Positions 1 to 8,156 of a stretch of 64,000 nt of DNA are shown piece after piece (the stretch's first letter is position 1; each line of letters opens with the position of its first letter). Location: contig NZ_CAJHAR010000009.1 in assembly GCF_904846415.1 (NCBI RefSeq), positions 51,795 to 115,794 on the forward strand, read 5' to 3'. The DNA is from Psychrobacter piscatorii (GTDB lineage Bacteria > Pseudomonadota > Gammaproteobacteria > Pseudomonadales > Moraxellaceae). The notes beneath the pieces are model-generated. The model did no database searches and was not told where the DNA came from. It saw nothing but the letters and a program-made list of their open reading frames with translations. A program made the translations under genes and the position numbers.

Positions 1-130
1 GTATTTAATAGTAAAAATATTTTTCAGATAAGGGTTTAATATTGAGCACAATGCGTTACTATTACCACCTAATTTGGTTAGACCTTTATATTTGATACTC
101 TGTATTAACACCCTAAGAAAAGGATAGGTT

Positions 131-1378
131 ATGCGCTATGAAGTTATCGTTATCGGTGCAGGTATGGTTGGCACGTCAATCGCGTGGCATCTACAAAAAA
201 ATAACTCAAATGTATTACTCTTAGACAAGAAATTGCCAGGGTCAGAGACCTCATATGGCAATGCAGGATTGATTCAGCGCGAAGCCATTCATACGCATCC
301 TTTTCCGCGTCAGCTGACAGAGATGATCCGAGTATTGCCGAACCAAGGAACTGATATTCGTTATCGCATACCGGCAATTCTGCGTTATCATCAAGCGCTG
401 CTGCAATACTGGAAATACTCTACGCCTGCGTCAGTCAAAAAAATCGAATCAGAGTGGCAGACGCTGATTGAGCATTGCACTAGTGAGCACCAAACCATGA
501 TTAGCGCTTCTGGTGCTGATGAGCTCATTACTCGTGATGGTTGGTTACAACTACATCGCTCAGAAGAGACGTTCAAAGAAGCGCAAGCATCCGCCATTGA
601 TGCGCGTAACCAAGGTGTTGAGCATAATGTATTAAACCTTGAAGAGCTAAAAGTAATGGAGCCTCGTGCCAATTTTGAAGGTTTCGTTGGTGCGATTCAT
701 TGGTTGAATTCATGGCAAGTATCAAACCCAAGCTCGCTGGTAAAAGCTTACGCAAAAAACTTCCAAGACATGCAGGGTACGATCAAAGAAAATGACGTAA
801 AAGAAATCGTCCAAGAAGCGGACGGCTGGAAAGTTATCACTGATAAAGATACGTATTATAGTGATAAATTGGTCATCGCAGCAGGTCCATGGTCTAACGA
901 TTTGATCAGACCACTTGGTTACAATCTGCCATTGTTCCCAATGCGTGGCTATCATCAGCATTTCAAAGTGACGGAAAAAAACACCATCCATCACAGTATG
1001 TTTGATATGGACAAAGGTTTTGTCATGGGGCCAATGCAGCAAGGTATTCGCATCACCACGGGTGCTGAGATGACCACCATGAATGCGCCAAAGAACTTTG
1101 GTCAATTGCAAACCGTATTGAAGCTTGCTAAAAAAATCTTGCCATTAGAAGATGCGGTTGAGAGCGAAGCATGGGCAGGGTCACGCCCTTGTATGCCTGA
1201 TATGAAGCCAGTCATCGGTCCTGCTGATAAGCATGACAAGCTTTGGTTTGCATTTGGTCACAGCCATCAAGGCTTTACCTTAGGGCCAATGACAGGCCGT
1301 CTGGTTGAAGAGATGATTCATGACAAGCCTTCATTGGTCGATCTTGCACCATTTAGTGCCCAGCGTTTTTCTAACTAA
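131..1378 (+). CDS. FAD-dependent amino-acid oxidoreductase (DadA-like)
   Basis: A 415-residue flavoprotein of the DAO/DadA family. The N-terminal Rossmann dinucleotide-binding motif GxGxxG is at residues 9-14 and is followed by a conserved acidic strand end (LLLDKK). The C-terminal part carries the family signature region with WAGSRPCMPDMKPVIG and a GHSHQGFTLGP segment near the flavin. Family members oxidise D-amino acids or related secondary amines to imino acids at the inner membrane face. A RidA protein follows on the same strand after about 160 bp, which fits imine production here and imine hydrolysis there. The start is preceded by an AAGGAT-type ribosome binding site. The exact substrate cannot be read from the sequence, and sarcosine- or opine-type oxidation is possible. 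Confidence 0.88.
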   Translation: MRYEVIVIGAGMVGTSIAWHLQKNNSNVLLLDKKLPGSETSYGNAGLIQREAIHTHPFPRQLTEMIRVLPNQGTDIRYRIPAILRYHQALLQYWKYSTPASVKKIESEWQTLIEHCTSEHQTMISASGADELITRDGWLQLHRSEETFKEAQASAIDARNQGVEHNVLNLEELKVMEPRANFEGFVGAIHWLNSWQVSNPSSLVKAYAKNFQDMQGTIKENDVKEIVQEADGWKVITDKDTYYSDKLVIAAGPWSNDLIRPLGYNLPLFPMRGYHQHFKVTEKNTIHHSMFDMDKGFVMGPMQQGIRITTGAEMTTMNAPKNFGQLQTVLKLAKKILPLEDAVESEAWAGSRPCMPDMKPVIGPADKHDKLWFAFGHSHQGFTLGPMTGRLVEEMIHDKPSLVDLAPFSAQRFSN

Positions 1379-1392
1379 GCGCGTATCTAATA

Positions 1393-1499
1393 TATAGTTG
1401 ATCCAATTTAAGAGCGGTACAAGGCAACCGAGTGCAGATGTATATGTCATACTTCAAGCGAGGTTAACGCTGTAACGCTTTTATAGTGGATTGACTATA
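1393..1499. repeat. MITE-like dispersed repeat with imperfect terminal inverted repeats
   Basis: A 107-bp unit whose ends are imperfect inverted repeats. Reading inward from each end gives TATAGTTGATCCA and TATAGTCAATCCA, and about 20 of the first 26 positions match. It lies between the flavoenzyme and RidA genes and carries no reading frame. I saw only one copy in this window. The sequence looks like a small repeat I associate with Psychrobacter genomes, but that is memory, not a search. Confidence 0.55.
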
Positions 1500-1538
1500 G
1501 TTAGCACAGAATTAAATTAATAAATAAAAGGTATAGAT

Positions 1539-1880
1539 ATGATTAAGAAGCTACATAGCAATCAACGTATGAGCAAAACCGTAATCCATAACCAGACGAT
1601 CTATTTGTGTGGTCAGGTCGGTAATGCAGAAGACGATATCAAAGCGCAAACGTTGACTTGTCTAGAAAAAATCCAAACGCTATTAGAAGAAGTGGGTAGT
1701 GATAAATCAAAGCTACTATCAGTAACTGTCTGGATCAAAGACATGGCAGACTTTGCTGCTATGAATGAAGTCTACGACCAGTGGTTTGAAGGTATTCAGC
1801 CACCAGCGCGTGCATGTGGCGAATCAGCGCTTGCACGCCCTGAGCTATTGGTTGAGATGATTGCTATCGCTGCCGAGTAA
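1539..1880 (+). CDS. RidA family enamine/imine deaminase
   Basis: A 113-residue YjgF/YER057c/UK114-family protein. RidA proteins are cytosolic trimers that hydrolyse reactive enamines and imines, such as 2-aminoacrylate, to keto acids and ammonia. The substrate-binding arginine of the family is visible in the PARACGE segment (about Arg91), followed by the typical C-terminal strand VEMIAIAAE. The protein is slightly shorter than the common 125-130 residues because the N-terminal strand is compact. A good AAAAGG ribosome binding site precedes the ATG. Its position behind a D-amino-acid-dehydrogenase-like gene suggests that it clears the imine product of that enzyme. Confidence 0.9.
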   Translation: MIKKLHSNQRMSKTVIHNQTIYLCGQVGNAEDDIKAQTLTCLEKIQTLLEEVGSDKSKLLSVTVWIKDMADFAAMNEVYDQWFEGIQPPARACGESALARPELLVEMIAIAAE

Positions 1881-1929
1881 TAAACGGCTCGCAGTACTTG
1901 TAGTATCGGTATTAAATAGAAATAAAGAA

Positions 1930-1960
1930 GGCCATGATAGCGATATCATGGCCTTTTTTA
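1930..1960. terminator. Rho-independent terminator after ridA-like gene
   Basis: A perfect 10-bp stem (GGCCATGATA / TATCATGGCC, loop GCGA) followed by a TTTTTT run. It sits about 50 bp after the RidA-type gene. The weaker A-run on the left may let it also serve the convergent crotonase gene. Confidence 0.85.
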
Positions 1961-2070
1961 TATTTGGCAATAAGCCAACTCGATTATTGAAAAGGAATAT
2001 GCTAGCTTTTTAATCCAAGCACACGCCGTATAACTTCAGCGAAGCAATACAATGATTAATACTATATGGA

Positions 2071-2883
2071 CTAACACCCTTTCCATACTGCTTGGCGTTT
2101 CTCAATAAAAGCATCAATCCCTTCACCCACATCGTCTGCCAACATATTGCAAGTCATTACGTCACTGGCATAGTCATAAGCGTCTTCGACACTCATATCT
2201 AGCTGCTTATAAAACATATCTTTGCCAGTTCTTACTGCTACTGGAGACTTGGTAGTGATTGCTGTTATCAGTGATTGTAGTGTTTGATCGAGTTGCTCTG
2301 CTGACGCAATTCGATTGATCAATCCATATTGCAAAGCGGTAGGCGCATCGATAAATTCACCTGTGATTAACATCTCAAATGCTTGCTTACGGGGCAAATT
2401 ACGACTGACGGCAACGGCAGGCGTAGAGCAAAAAAGTCCCACATTTATCCCAGAAGTAGCAAATTTTGCATTATCAGCGGCAACGGCTAAGTCACAAGCT
2501 GCGACTAGCTGACATCCTGCAGCGGTAGCAATACCTTGTACTTTTGCGATGACGACTTGCGGCATACGATTGATAGTAAGCATCATTTTGCTACATTGCT
2601 GGAATAGCGCACGATGAAATGCTGCATCTATGTGTGCGCGCATTTGTTTTAGATTATGACCCGCACAGAACGCTTTGCCTGTCACTTGAATCACGACTAC
2701 TTTGATCGTGTCATCCTGAGCGATATTGTCCAGCTCTGCTTGCATGGCAGATAGCACTTCAACGGACAACGCATTGAATTGTTTGGGTTGGTTTAAGGTA
2801 AGCGTGACTACGCCACTTTCTGTATTGTCTTCTCTAATAACCAAAAGGTCATCTATGTCTAAAGTAACGTCAGATTGAGTCAT
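2071..2883 (-). CDS. Enoyl-CoA hydratase/isomerase family (ECHDC3-like)
   Basis: A 270-residue crotonase-fold protein. The oxyanion-hole segments are present (FCAGHNLKQM and the GIATAAGCQLVAACDLAVA helix). At the two places where classical enoyl-CoA hydratase has catalytic glutamates I see Gln (AAGCQL instead of GGGCEL) and Gly (TSGINVG instead of QPEILLG). This matches the ECHDC3-like branch, whose reaction is not settled, so hydratase activity should not be assumed. The start follows a GGAT ribosome binding site. It is a single gene, convergent to the RidA gene, with no other beta-oxidation gene nearby. Confidence 0.85.
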   Translation of the reverse strand: MTQSDVTLDIDDLLVIREDNTESGVVTLTLNQPKQFNALSVEVLSAMQAELDNIAQDDTIKVVVIQVTGKAFCAGHNLKQMRAHIDAAFHRALFQQCSKMMLTINRMPQVVIAKVQGIATAAGCQLVAACDLAVAADNAKFATSGINVGLFCSTPAVAVSRNLPRKQAFEMLITGEFIDAPTALQYGLINRIASAEQLDQTLQSLITAITTKSPVAVRTGKDMFYKQLDMSVEDAYDYASDVMTCNMLADDVGEGIDAFIEKRQAVWKGC

Positions 2884-3083
2884 TTATCATCCTTGATAAT
2901 GGGTTGGTTTATAGTTTTATATATAGCTGACTAAATAGTAGCATGGCTCATATTCTATACAATAGATGGAGCACATAGAAAGCTCACAAAAAAATAGCGC
3001 ACTCAGGTAATGAATACGCTATTAGTTTTTCAGTTAGATATAAGTTTAAGCTAAACCTATACTAAGCTATGTTTAGCTTGAGA

Positions 3084-3584
3084 TTAGTATGCGCCTTCGC
3101 TATAGATAAGCTCGTAGCTGTGGCTGTATATCTCAACGATGTTACCGAATGGGTCTTCCATATAGATCATGCGGTAAGGTTTTTCGCCAGGGTAGTAGTA
3201 GCGTGGTTTTTCCATACGCTTTTTACCACCTGCGGCAACCATACGCTCAGCCAGTTCTTCAACGTTTGGATCTTGAACGCAGAAGTGAAAGATACCTGTT
3301 TTCCAATATTCAAAGTTGTTTTCAGGGTTTTCTTGATTTTTGAATTCAAAAATCTCAACACCGATACGGTCACCAGTAGATAGGTGAGCGATACGGAAGC
3401 TGCCCCAACCTGCACCGAATACTTCAGTACACATCTCACCAATCGGGCTGTCATCTTCAACGATCTCAGTTGGTTCCATGATTGTATACCAACCCATTAC
3501 TTCAGTATAGAATTTCACGGCTGCATCTAGGTCAGGGACTGACAGACCGATGTGCGAAAAGCTCCTTGGATAAACGTTGTTCAT
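3084..3584 (-). CDS. VOC (glyoxalase/dioxygenase fold) family protein
   Basis: A 166-residue vicinal-oxygen-chelate protein. Two beta-alpha-beta-beta-beta modules are visible: FSHIGLSVPDLDAAVKFYTEVMGW at the N-terminus and GIFHFCVQDPNVEELAERMVAAGG in the middle. The likely metal ligands are His11, a Glu in GVEIFEF, His in GIFHF and Glu in GNIVEIYS. The family includes glyoxalase I, ring-cleavage dioxygenases and resistance proteins; the substrate cannot be told here. It has a strong AGGAG ribosome binding site and is divergent from the LysR gene 108 bp away, so it is the probable regulatory target of that protein. Confidence 0.85.
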   Translation of the reverse strand: MNNVYPRSFSHIGLSVPDLDAAVKFYTEVMGWYTIMEPTEIVEDDSPIGEMCTEVFGAGWGSFRIAHLSTGDRIGVEIFEFKNQENPENNFEYWKTGIFHFCVQDPNVEELAERMVAAGGKKRMEKPRYYYPGEKPYRMIYMEDPFGNIVEIYSHSYELIYSEGAY

Positions 3585-3692
3585 AATTTGTGCTCCTGTT
3601 TGCTGTGCGTTTTCTTTAATGTGGAACTAGTATACAAATGCACAGTTATTATGTAAAATTATCAAATATTATATAAATAAGTATAAAACGTA

Positions 3693-4562
3693 ATGATAAA
3701 TATTATATGGCTACGAACTTTCTGTACGCTTGCTGAAGTTGGGCACTTTACCCGTACCGCTGAACGTCTATATATGACGCAGTCCGGTGTGAGCCAACAC
3801 ATAAGTAAGTTAGAAGAGCAACTAGATACAGACTTGTTGATTCGTCAAGGCAAGCAGTTCTCATTGACCAATGCAGGGGAGCAACTTTATAAAGAAGCAG
3901 GCGAGATATTGCAGCGATTATCGAATTTAGAACAGCGCATCGGTGAAGATCCGCCTTATGAAGGGTTGGTACGGTTGATGTCACCGGGTAGTGTGGGACT
4001 TAAACTATATCCGCAGCTTTTGACATTGCAGCAGCAGCACCCAAAAATAGTGATTGATTACCGTTTTGCTCCAAATTCTGATATTGAGCGGGCGCTGACT
4101 AATTACGAGATTGATATTGGCTTTATGACAGATATCTCAGACGATGAAACGGTTAGTTGTAAGCCTATAGCACAAGAAGCATTGATACTAGTAACCCCTG
4201 CGGCTACAGCAGAGCCTAATTGGGAGCAGCTTATCGAGCTTGGATTTATCGATCATCCAGATGGTGCCCATCATGCAGGCATGCTACTGACTGCCAATTA
4301 TGAGCAATTCCAGCATATCAATGATTTTGAGAAAAAGGGCTTTTCGAATCAGATTGGCCTGATTTTAGAGCCAGTCAGCAGGGGAATCGGCTTTACTGTT
4401 TTGCCAGCACATGCCGTGGCTGCTTATCCAAAGCCTGAGCTGATTAACAGTCATCATTTACCAGTTGCCGTTAGCGAAACGCTATATCTGGCAGTCAGAC
4501 GACAGCAGGCACTCTCTAATAGAATGCATACGGTCATTGGTGAAGTAAAAAAATGGCTATAG
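3693..4562 (+). CDS. LysR-family transcriptional regulator
   Basis: A 289-residue LysR-type regulator. The N-terminal winged helix-turn-helix (residues about 1-60) contains FCTLAEVGHFTRTAERLYMTQSGVSQHISKLE, typical of the family. The rest is a periplasmic-binding-protein-like effector domain starting near EGLVRLMSPGS. LysR genes usually control the divergent neighbour, here the VOC-family gene. The 108-bp shared AT-rich interval is where the operator should lie, although I could not pick out a convincing T-N11-A box. The effector is unknown. Confidence 0.9.
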   Translation: MINIIWLRTFCTLAEVGHFTRTAERLYMTQSGVSQHISKLEEQLDTDLLIRQGKQFSLTNAGEQLYKEAGEILQRLSNLEQRIGEDPPYEGLVRLMSPGSVGLKLYPQLLTLQQQHPKIVIDYRFAPNSDIERALTNYEIDIGFMTDISDDETVSCKPIAQEALILVTPAATAEPNWEQLIELGFIDHPDGAHHAGMLLTANYEQFQHINDFEKKGFSNQIGLILEPVSRGIGFTVLPAHAVAAYPKPELINSHHLPVAVSETLYLAVRRQQALSNRMHTVIGEVKKWL

Positions 4563-4578
4563 ATATTTTGAAAGTGAT

Positions 4579-4628
4579 AAATGCACAGCTAACGAAGGGT
4601 TAATAAAAGGCTCGATAGCTGTGCATTT
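4579..4628. terminator. Long-stem hairpin between convergent genes, no U-tract
   Basis: A perfect 13-bp inverted repeat (AAATGCACAGCTA / TAGCTGTGCATTT) with a 24-nt loop between the ends of the LysR and glycerate kinase genes. It has no clear U-run on either strand, so termination strength is uncertain. Confidence 0.5.
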
Positions 4629-4657
4629 AACAGAATAGTCTTATTTATAGATTGCGA

Positions 4658-5794
4658 CTATCTCAAAGTCTGCCCAAGTCTGATACTTGCAGCGATATTA
4701 GCAGCAGTCGTTTCAATGTTGTTATAAGCAGAACCCAACACATTATCGATCGTATCTACTTTTTGGATACTCGGCATGACCACATCGAACTGACTGGTCT
4801 GAGCAGGTTTTAGTCCATCGACACTGCCGCAGATAGCGATGACAGGAGTACGGCTAGCCTTAGCGATTTGGCTGATACCGCCTGCCACTTTACCCATGGC
4901 TGTTTGCGCATCGAGCTTGCCTTCACCAGTGATGACAAGATCAGTCTCTGCGATATGCTGTGACAGGTGAGCCACTTCGGCCACCGTATCGAAGCCTGAC
5001 TTTAGCTGAGCGTCAAAGAACGTCATCATCGCATAGCCAAGACCGCCTGCCGCGCCAGCACCTGCAACGTGTTGACAGTCTTCATAGCCATGCTGTCCAC
5101 ATATGGTCGCAAAGTGACTGAGTGCCTTGTCCAAGGTATTGACTTGCTCTGGACAGGCGCCTTTTTGTGGCCCAAATACTGCGCTTGCACCCAGCAAACC
5201 GCATAATGGATTGGTCACATCACAAGCAACTTCAAATACCGTGTCTGATATCTTTGCATGCAGGCTAGTATTATCGAGCTTATGTAGGCTGGCAAGTGCG
5301 CCACCACCATGAGTGAGTAGGCTATCATTGATGTCATGAAATGTTATGCCTAGCGCCATTAGCATGCCAAGGCCTGCATCATTGGTTGCGCTACCACCTA
5401 GACCGATAACGATACGCTTAGCACCTTCTTCTAACGCGTCTTCGATCAGCTCCCCAATACCATAACTACTCGCAATTACGGGATTACGCTCATCGGCTGT
5501 TAGTAGATGCAATCCGCATGCTTGAGCCACTTCGATAACAGCAGTCGCATCAGGCAATAACAGATACTTTGCAGTAATCGGTCTCATTAACGGGTCATGT
5601 ACTCTGACTTCCTTCCAGCGTCCGCCTAATAAATAAGACAATACCGCTGAGGTGCCTTCACCACCATCAGCCATTGGTAATAGCTTATAGTCTGCATCTG
5701 GAAACACTTGGCTAAAGCCAGATTGAATGGCGTGGCACACGTCCAGTGCTTCTAAACTTTCTTTAAACGAGTCAGGGGCGATCAAAATTTTCAT
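4658..5794 (-). CDS. Glycerate kinase (GlxK/GarK family)
   Basis: A 378-residue glycerate kinase of the GarK/GlxK type, which phosphorylates D-glycerate with ATP to 2- or 3-phosphoglycerate. Family motifs are clear: N-terminal KILIAPDSFKESL, the PMADGGEGT loop, GLGGSATNDAGLGML and the C-terminal ITGEGKLDAQTAMGK. It follows the GntP-type permease in the same direction, which makes a glycerate uptake-and-phosphorylation unit. A ribosome binding site AGAGAG precedes the ATG. Two hairpins fill the 112-bp gap to the permease gene. Confidence 0.93.
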   Translation of the reverse strand: MKILIAPDSFKESLEALDVCHAIQSGFSQVFPDADYKLLPMADGGEGTSAVLSYLLGGRWKEVRVHDPLMRPITAKYLLLPDATAVIEVAQACGLHLLTADERNPVIASSYGIGELIEDALEEGAKRIVIGLGGSATNDAGLGMLMALGITFHDINDSLLTHGGGALASLHKLDNTSLHAKISDTVFEVACDVTNPLCGLLGASAVFGPQKGACPEQVNTLDKALSHFATICGQHGYEDCQHVAGAGAAGGLGYAMMTFFDAQLKSGFDTVAEVAHLSQHIAETDLVITGEGKLDAQTAMGKVAGGISQIAKASRTPVIAICGSVDGLKPAQTSQFDVVMPSIQKVDTIDNVLGSAYNNIETTAANIAASIRLGQTLR

Positions 5795-5816
5795 ACGGCT
5801 CTCTTTGCATATCTTA

Positions 5817-5843
5817 ATGACACGATCATTGCGATAGTGTCAT
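5817..5843. promoter_or_regulatory. 27-bp palindrome upstream of glycerate kinase start
   Basis: ATGACAC-g-ATC-attgc-GAT-a-GTGTCAT: a nearly perfect palindrome with its near edge 23 bp upstream of the glycerate kinase start codon. It could be a regulator operator or an mRNA hairpin that limits translation or processing of the permease-kinase transcript. I do not recognise the motif. Confidence 0.5.
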
Positions 5844-5851
5844 GTTTTAAA

Positions 5852-5881
5852 ACGTTTATTTAACACTCATCAAATAAACGT
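5852..5881. terminator. Hairpin between gntP-type permease and glycerate kinase genes
   Basis: A perfect 10-bp inverted repeat (ACGTTTATTT / AAATAAACGT) with a 10-nt loop, 26 bp after the permease stop codon and upstream of the kinase. It has no U-tract, so it may be an mRNA-processing or stability element rather than a terminator. Confidence 0.4.
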
Positions 5882-5906
5882 ATATATAAGTACCCAATCT
5901 TATGAA

Positions 5907-7262
5907 TTAGATAAATACTAGGGTCAATAACCAGATAAATACGATGCTAGTCACACCTTGGATACCAGTAGCCATTGAATGAGCTTTGTACGCTTGCGCC
6001 ACGCTCATGCGACTAAACTGGCTAACAATCCAAAAGAAGCTGTCATTGGCATGTGAGATGGTCATGGCACCGGCACCAATTGCCATCACGCAGAACACGC
6101 GTCCAAGTTCACTGTCTAAACCAATCTGGCTTAATAGTGGGGCAACCATAGCAGAAGTCGTAACCAATGCGACTGTGGTTGAGCCTTGTGCTGTTTTTAG
6201 CGCAGCAGAGACGATAAATGGCATAAAGATACCTAAACCCAAAGCCGATAGCGTCGAACCTAGATAATCGCCAATCGGCGTCACTTTTAGCATGGCACCA
6301 AATGCGCCACCAGCACCAGTGATCAATAGGATAGGGGCTGCTACTACCAAACCTTGCGAGATACTATCGCTAATTTCTTGCGTTTTTTGGCTTGATTTAA
6401 TTAAGAAGAATGATAAGAACAAACCGATAAGTAGCGCAGTCAATGGGTTACCAATGAATATTAAAATCTCTGCTAGCGTACCACTACCGAACGGCGCACT
6501 TGGGAAGTTAGCAACCGAAGACAGGCAGATTAATATGATAGGAACAATGATAGGTAAAAACGCCATTGTCGCTGAAGGCAGATGACTATAATCGTCACGA
6601 GTCTTCATTCCTTCAGGCATGGCTGCTGGAGCGTCTACCGCATTGATATTATCAGGAGTCGCGTTAAGAAAGCGATTAGACCACCACCAGCCAGCCAGTA
6701 CAGCAACTGCTGTCACGACCACACCAACCATGATAACCAAACCTAAATTGGACTCTAGACCTAAGTTACCTGCCGCCGCGATTGGGCCTGGGGTCGGCGG
6801 TACAAAGGTATGGGTAGCATATAGACCAGTGGCCAAGGCAATACTCATCGCGACACTTGATACATGTAGGCGCTCAGCCAAAGACTCTTTTAGAGAGTTC
6901 AAGATAATATAGCCAGAGTCACAAAATACAGGTATCGAAACGACAGCACCGACGATAGACATGGTCAAAGTAGGGAAGCGTGGCCCTAGTACTTTGATGA
7001 CTGACTCTGCCATTACGATAGCAGCACCCGTTTTTTCAAGGATTAAGCCAATAATCGTACCAAATACGATAACAAGACCGATATAACCTAAGATGCCACC
7101 GAAACCATCAGAGATCGTTTTTGCGACCGTATTAAGTGGTACTTGATAAAATAGTGCGACCAAAAAAGCGGACAAAATTAACACTAAAAAAGGATGCCAC
7201 TTTAATTTTGCGGTAGCGAAAATAATAAAAAGAATGGTCAGCACAAGCCAAAATACAATCAT
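5907..7262 (-). CDS. GntP family permease (probable glycerate/gluconate transporter)
   Basis: A roughly 451-residue integral membrane protein of the GntP family of proton-coupled sugar-acid transporters. The family signature ATHTFVPPTPGPIAAAGNLG is present, along with CDSGYIILNSL and a GAGAMTISHANDSFFWIVSQFS segment near the C-terminus. Many hydrophobic helices run from the first residues to the end. The gene context, glycerate kinase directly downstream, argues for D-glycerate as the substrate rather than gluconate. The reading frame opens with GTG-ATG; I chose the ATG, but the start is open by one codon. Confidence 0.9.
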   Translation of the reverse strand: MIVFWLVLTILFIIFATAKLKWHPFLVLILSAFLVALFYQVPLNTVAKTISDGFGGILGYIGLVIVFGTIIGLILEKTGAAIVMAESVIKVLGPRFPTLTMSIVGAVVSIPVFCDSGYIILNSLKESLAERLHVSSVAMSIALATGLYATHTFVPPTPGPIAAAGNLGLESNLGLVIMVGVVVTAVAVLAGWWWSNRFLNATPDNINAVDAPAAMPEGMKTRDDYSHLPSATMAFLPIIVPIILICLSSVANFPSAPFGSGTLAEILIFIGNPLTALLIGLFLSFFLIKSSQKTQEISDSISQGLVVAAPILLITGAGGAFGAMLKVTPIGDYLGSTLSALGLGIFMPFIVSAALKTAQGSTTVALVTTSAMVAPLLSQIGLDSELGRVFCVMAIGAGAMTISHANDSFFWIVSQFSRMSVAQAYKAHSMATGIQGVTSIVFIWLLTLVFI

Positions 7263-7265
7263 CAC

Positions 7266-7595
7266 TGTCTCAATATGGTTTATATCTTAATGAGTTATTC
7301 ACGCAAACAGGCATCAATAACGATACGAAATTTTGAAGGGGCATATTTTATAGCAAATAGGCGTCACTAGGAAATACATTTGTCAAAGAGATGCTGTTTG
7401 TTATGGCGATATGAACATTTTCTGATGAGAATAGTGGCATTCTTATGTCTGCAGAGTTATCGTTTTTTCGAATTTCAGACCGCCTTTAATCAAGGTTTTT
7501 CACTAAAAAAAAGACTGACCACTATAGATGGCCAGTCTTTTATAAGGTATCGCTTATTTTTTTTGTTCAAGATGAGTTTTTATATAAATTCCAAC
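7266..7595. other. Intergenic region with one terminator
   Basis: About 330 bp between the permease start and the 79-residue gene end. Apart from the terminator near 7510-7540 I see no gene or repeat. The part nearest the permease should hold its promoter, but I could not define it. Confidence 0.5.
7503..7545 (-). terminator. Rho-independent terminator of the 79-residue gene
   Basis: AAAGACTG and CAGTCTTT arms plus an inner CC/GG pair form a hairpin flanked by an A-run on the plus strand, which is the U-tract for the minus-strand gene ending at 7596. Confidence 0.75.
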
Positions 7596-7835
7596 CTAAG
7601 CAATCTTATCGAAGAACGCTTTATTGTCAGTGGCTATCATAGAGTCGAAGCTTACGTAAATACCTTTATCATCTAGCGTTGCATACCAGTGATCATCATC
7701 GCCACTGGTCAGTATCTGAAAGTATTTATCATTAACGATTCTACCTACCGTATAGATCTCACCCTCTGAATAGAAATCGTTACCTTTGACACAAAGTAGT
7801 TTATCGTCAGTGTTTATTTCATCAGTGTTGGTCAT
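7596..7835 (-). CDS. Small hypothetical protein, phage-like KGN..F-x-G-x-IYTV motif
   Basis: A 79-residue soluble, acidic protein of unknown function. The core DKLLCVKGNDFYSEGEIYTV, followed by HWYATLDDKGIYVSF, resembles the small beta-strand proteins common in phages and plasmids, by memory only. There is no signal peptide or membrane segment. It stands alone, with its own terminator 50 bp downstream, and the ribosome binding site is weak. Codon use looks like the neighbours, and the terminator argues that it is a real gene. Confidence 0.6.
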   Translation of the reverse strand: MTNTDEINTDDKLLCVKGNDFYSEGEIYTVGRIVNDKYFQILTSGDDDHWYATLDDKGIYVSFDSMIATDNKAFFDKIA

Positions 7836-8156
7836 ATTATAGTACTCTATTAACGAAAAATATAAAAATAGAGCATGAACTCTACTCGTTATGGCGAATA
7901 CAATTATATAGACAGTATCTTGTTGGTTGGTATAGCGTTTTTAATTGAGTTGTTGCAATTAGTTACTGCAAGATATCATGCTGACAAATAGTATTGAATA
8001 CGGCTTTCAGTAATCGATTGATACTTACAAGGCATCAAGAAAACTCTGATGTAATGGGAAAACATTATGATCGCATGTATAAAATATCGACATAAAAAAA
8101 GCCAGCAACACAAGGTCACTGGCTTTTTTATAGACTGAGTCTAATTATCTAGAAGA
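7836..8156. other. Intergenic region
   Basis: About 320 bp between the 79-residue gene and the end of rplI. It holds the rplI-side terminator near 8100 and presumably the promoter of the small gene; nothing else stands out. Confidence 0.5.
8094..8130 (-). terminator. Terminator of the rpsF-rpsR-rplI operon
   Basis: GCCAG and CTGGC arms, extended by flanking A and T runs, form a classic bidirectional hairpin about 30 bp downstream of the rplI stop codon. Confidence 0.85.
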
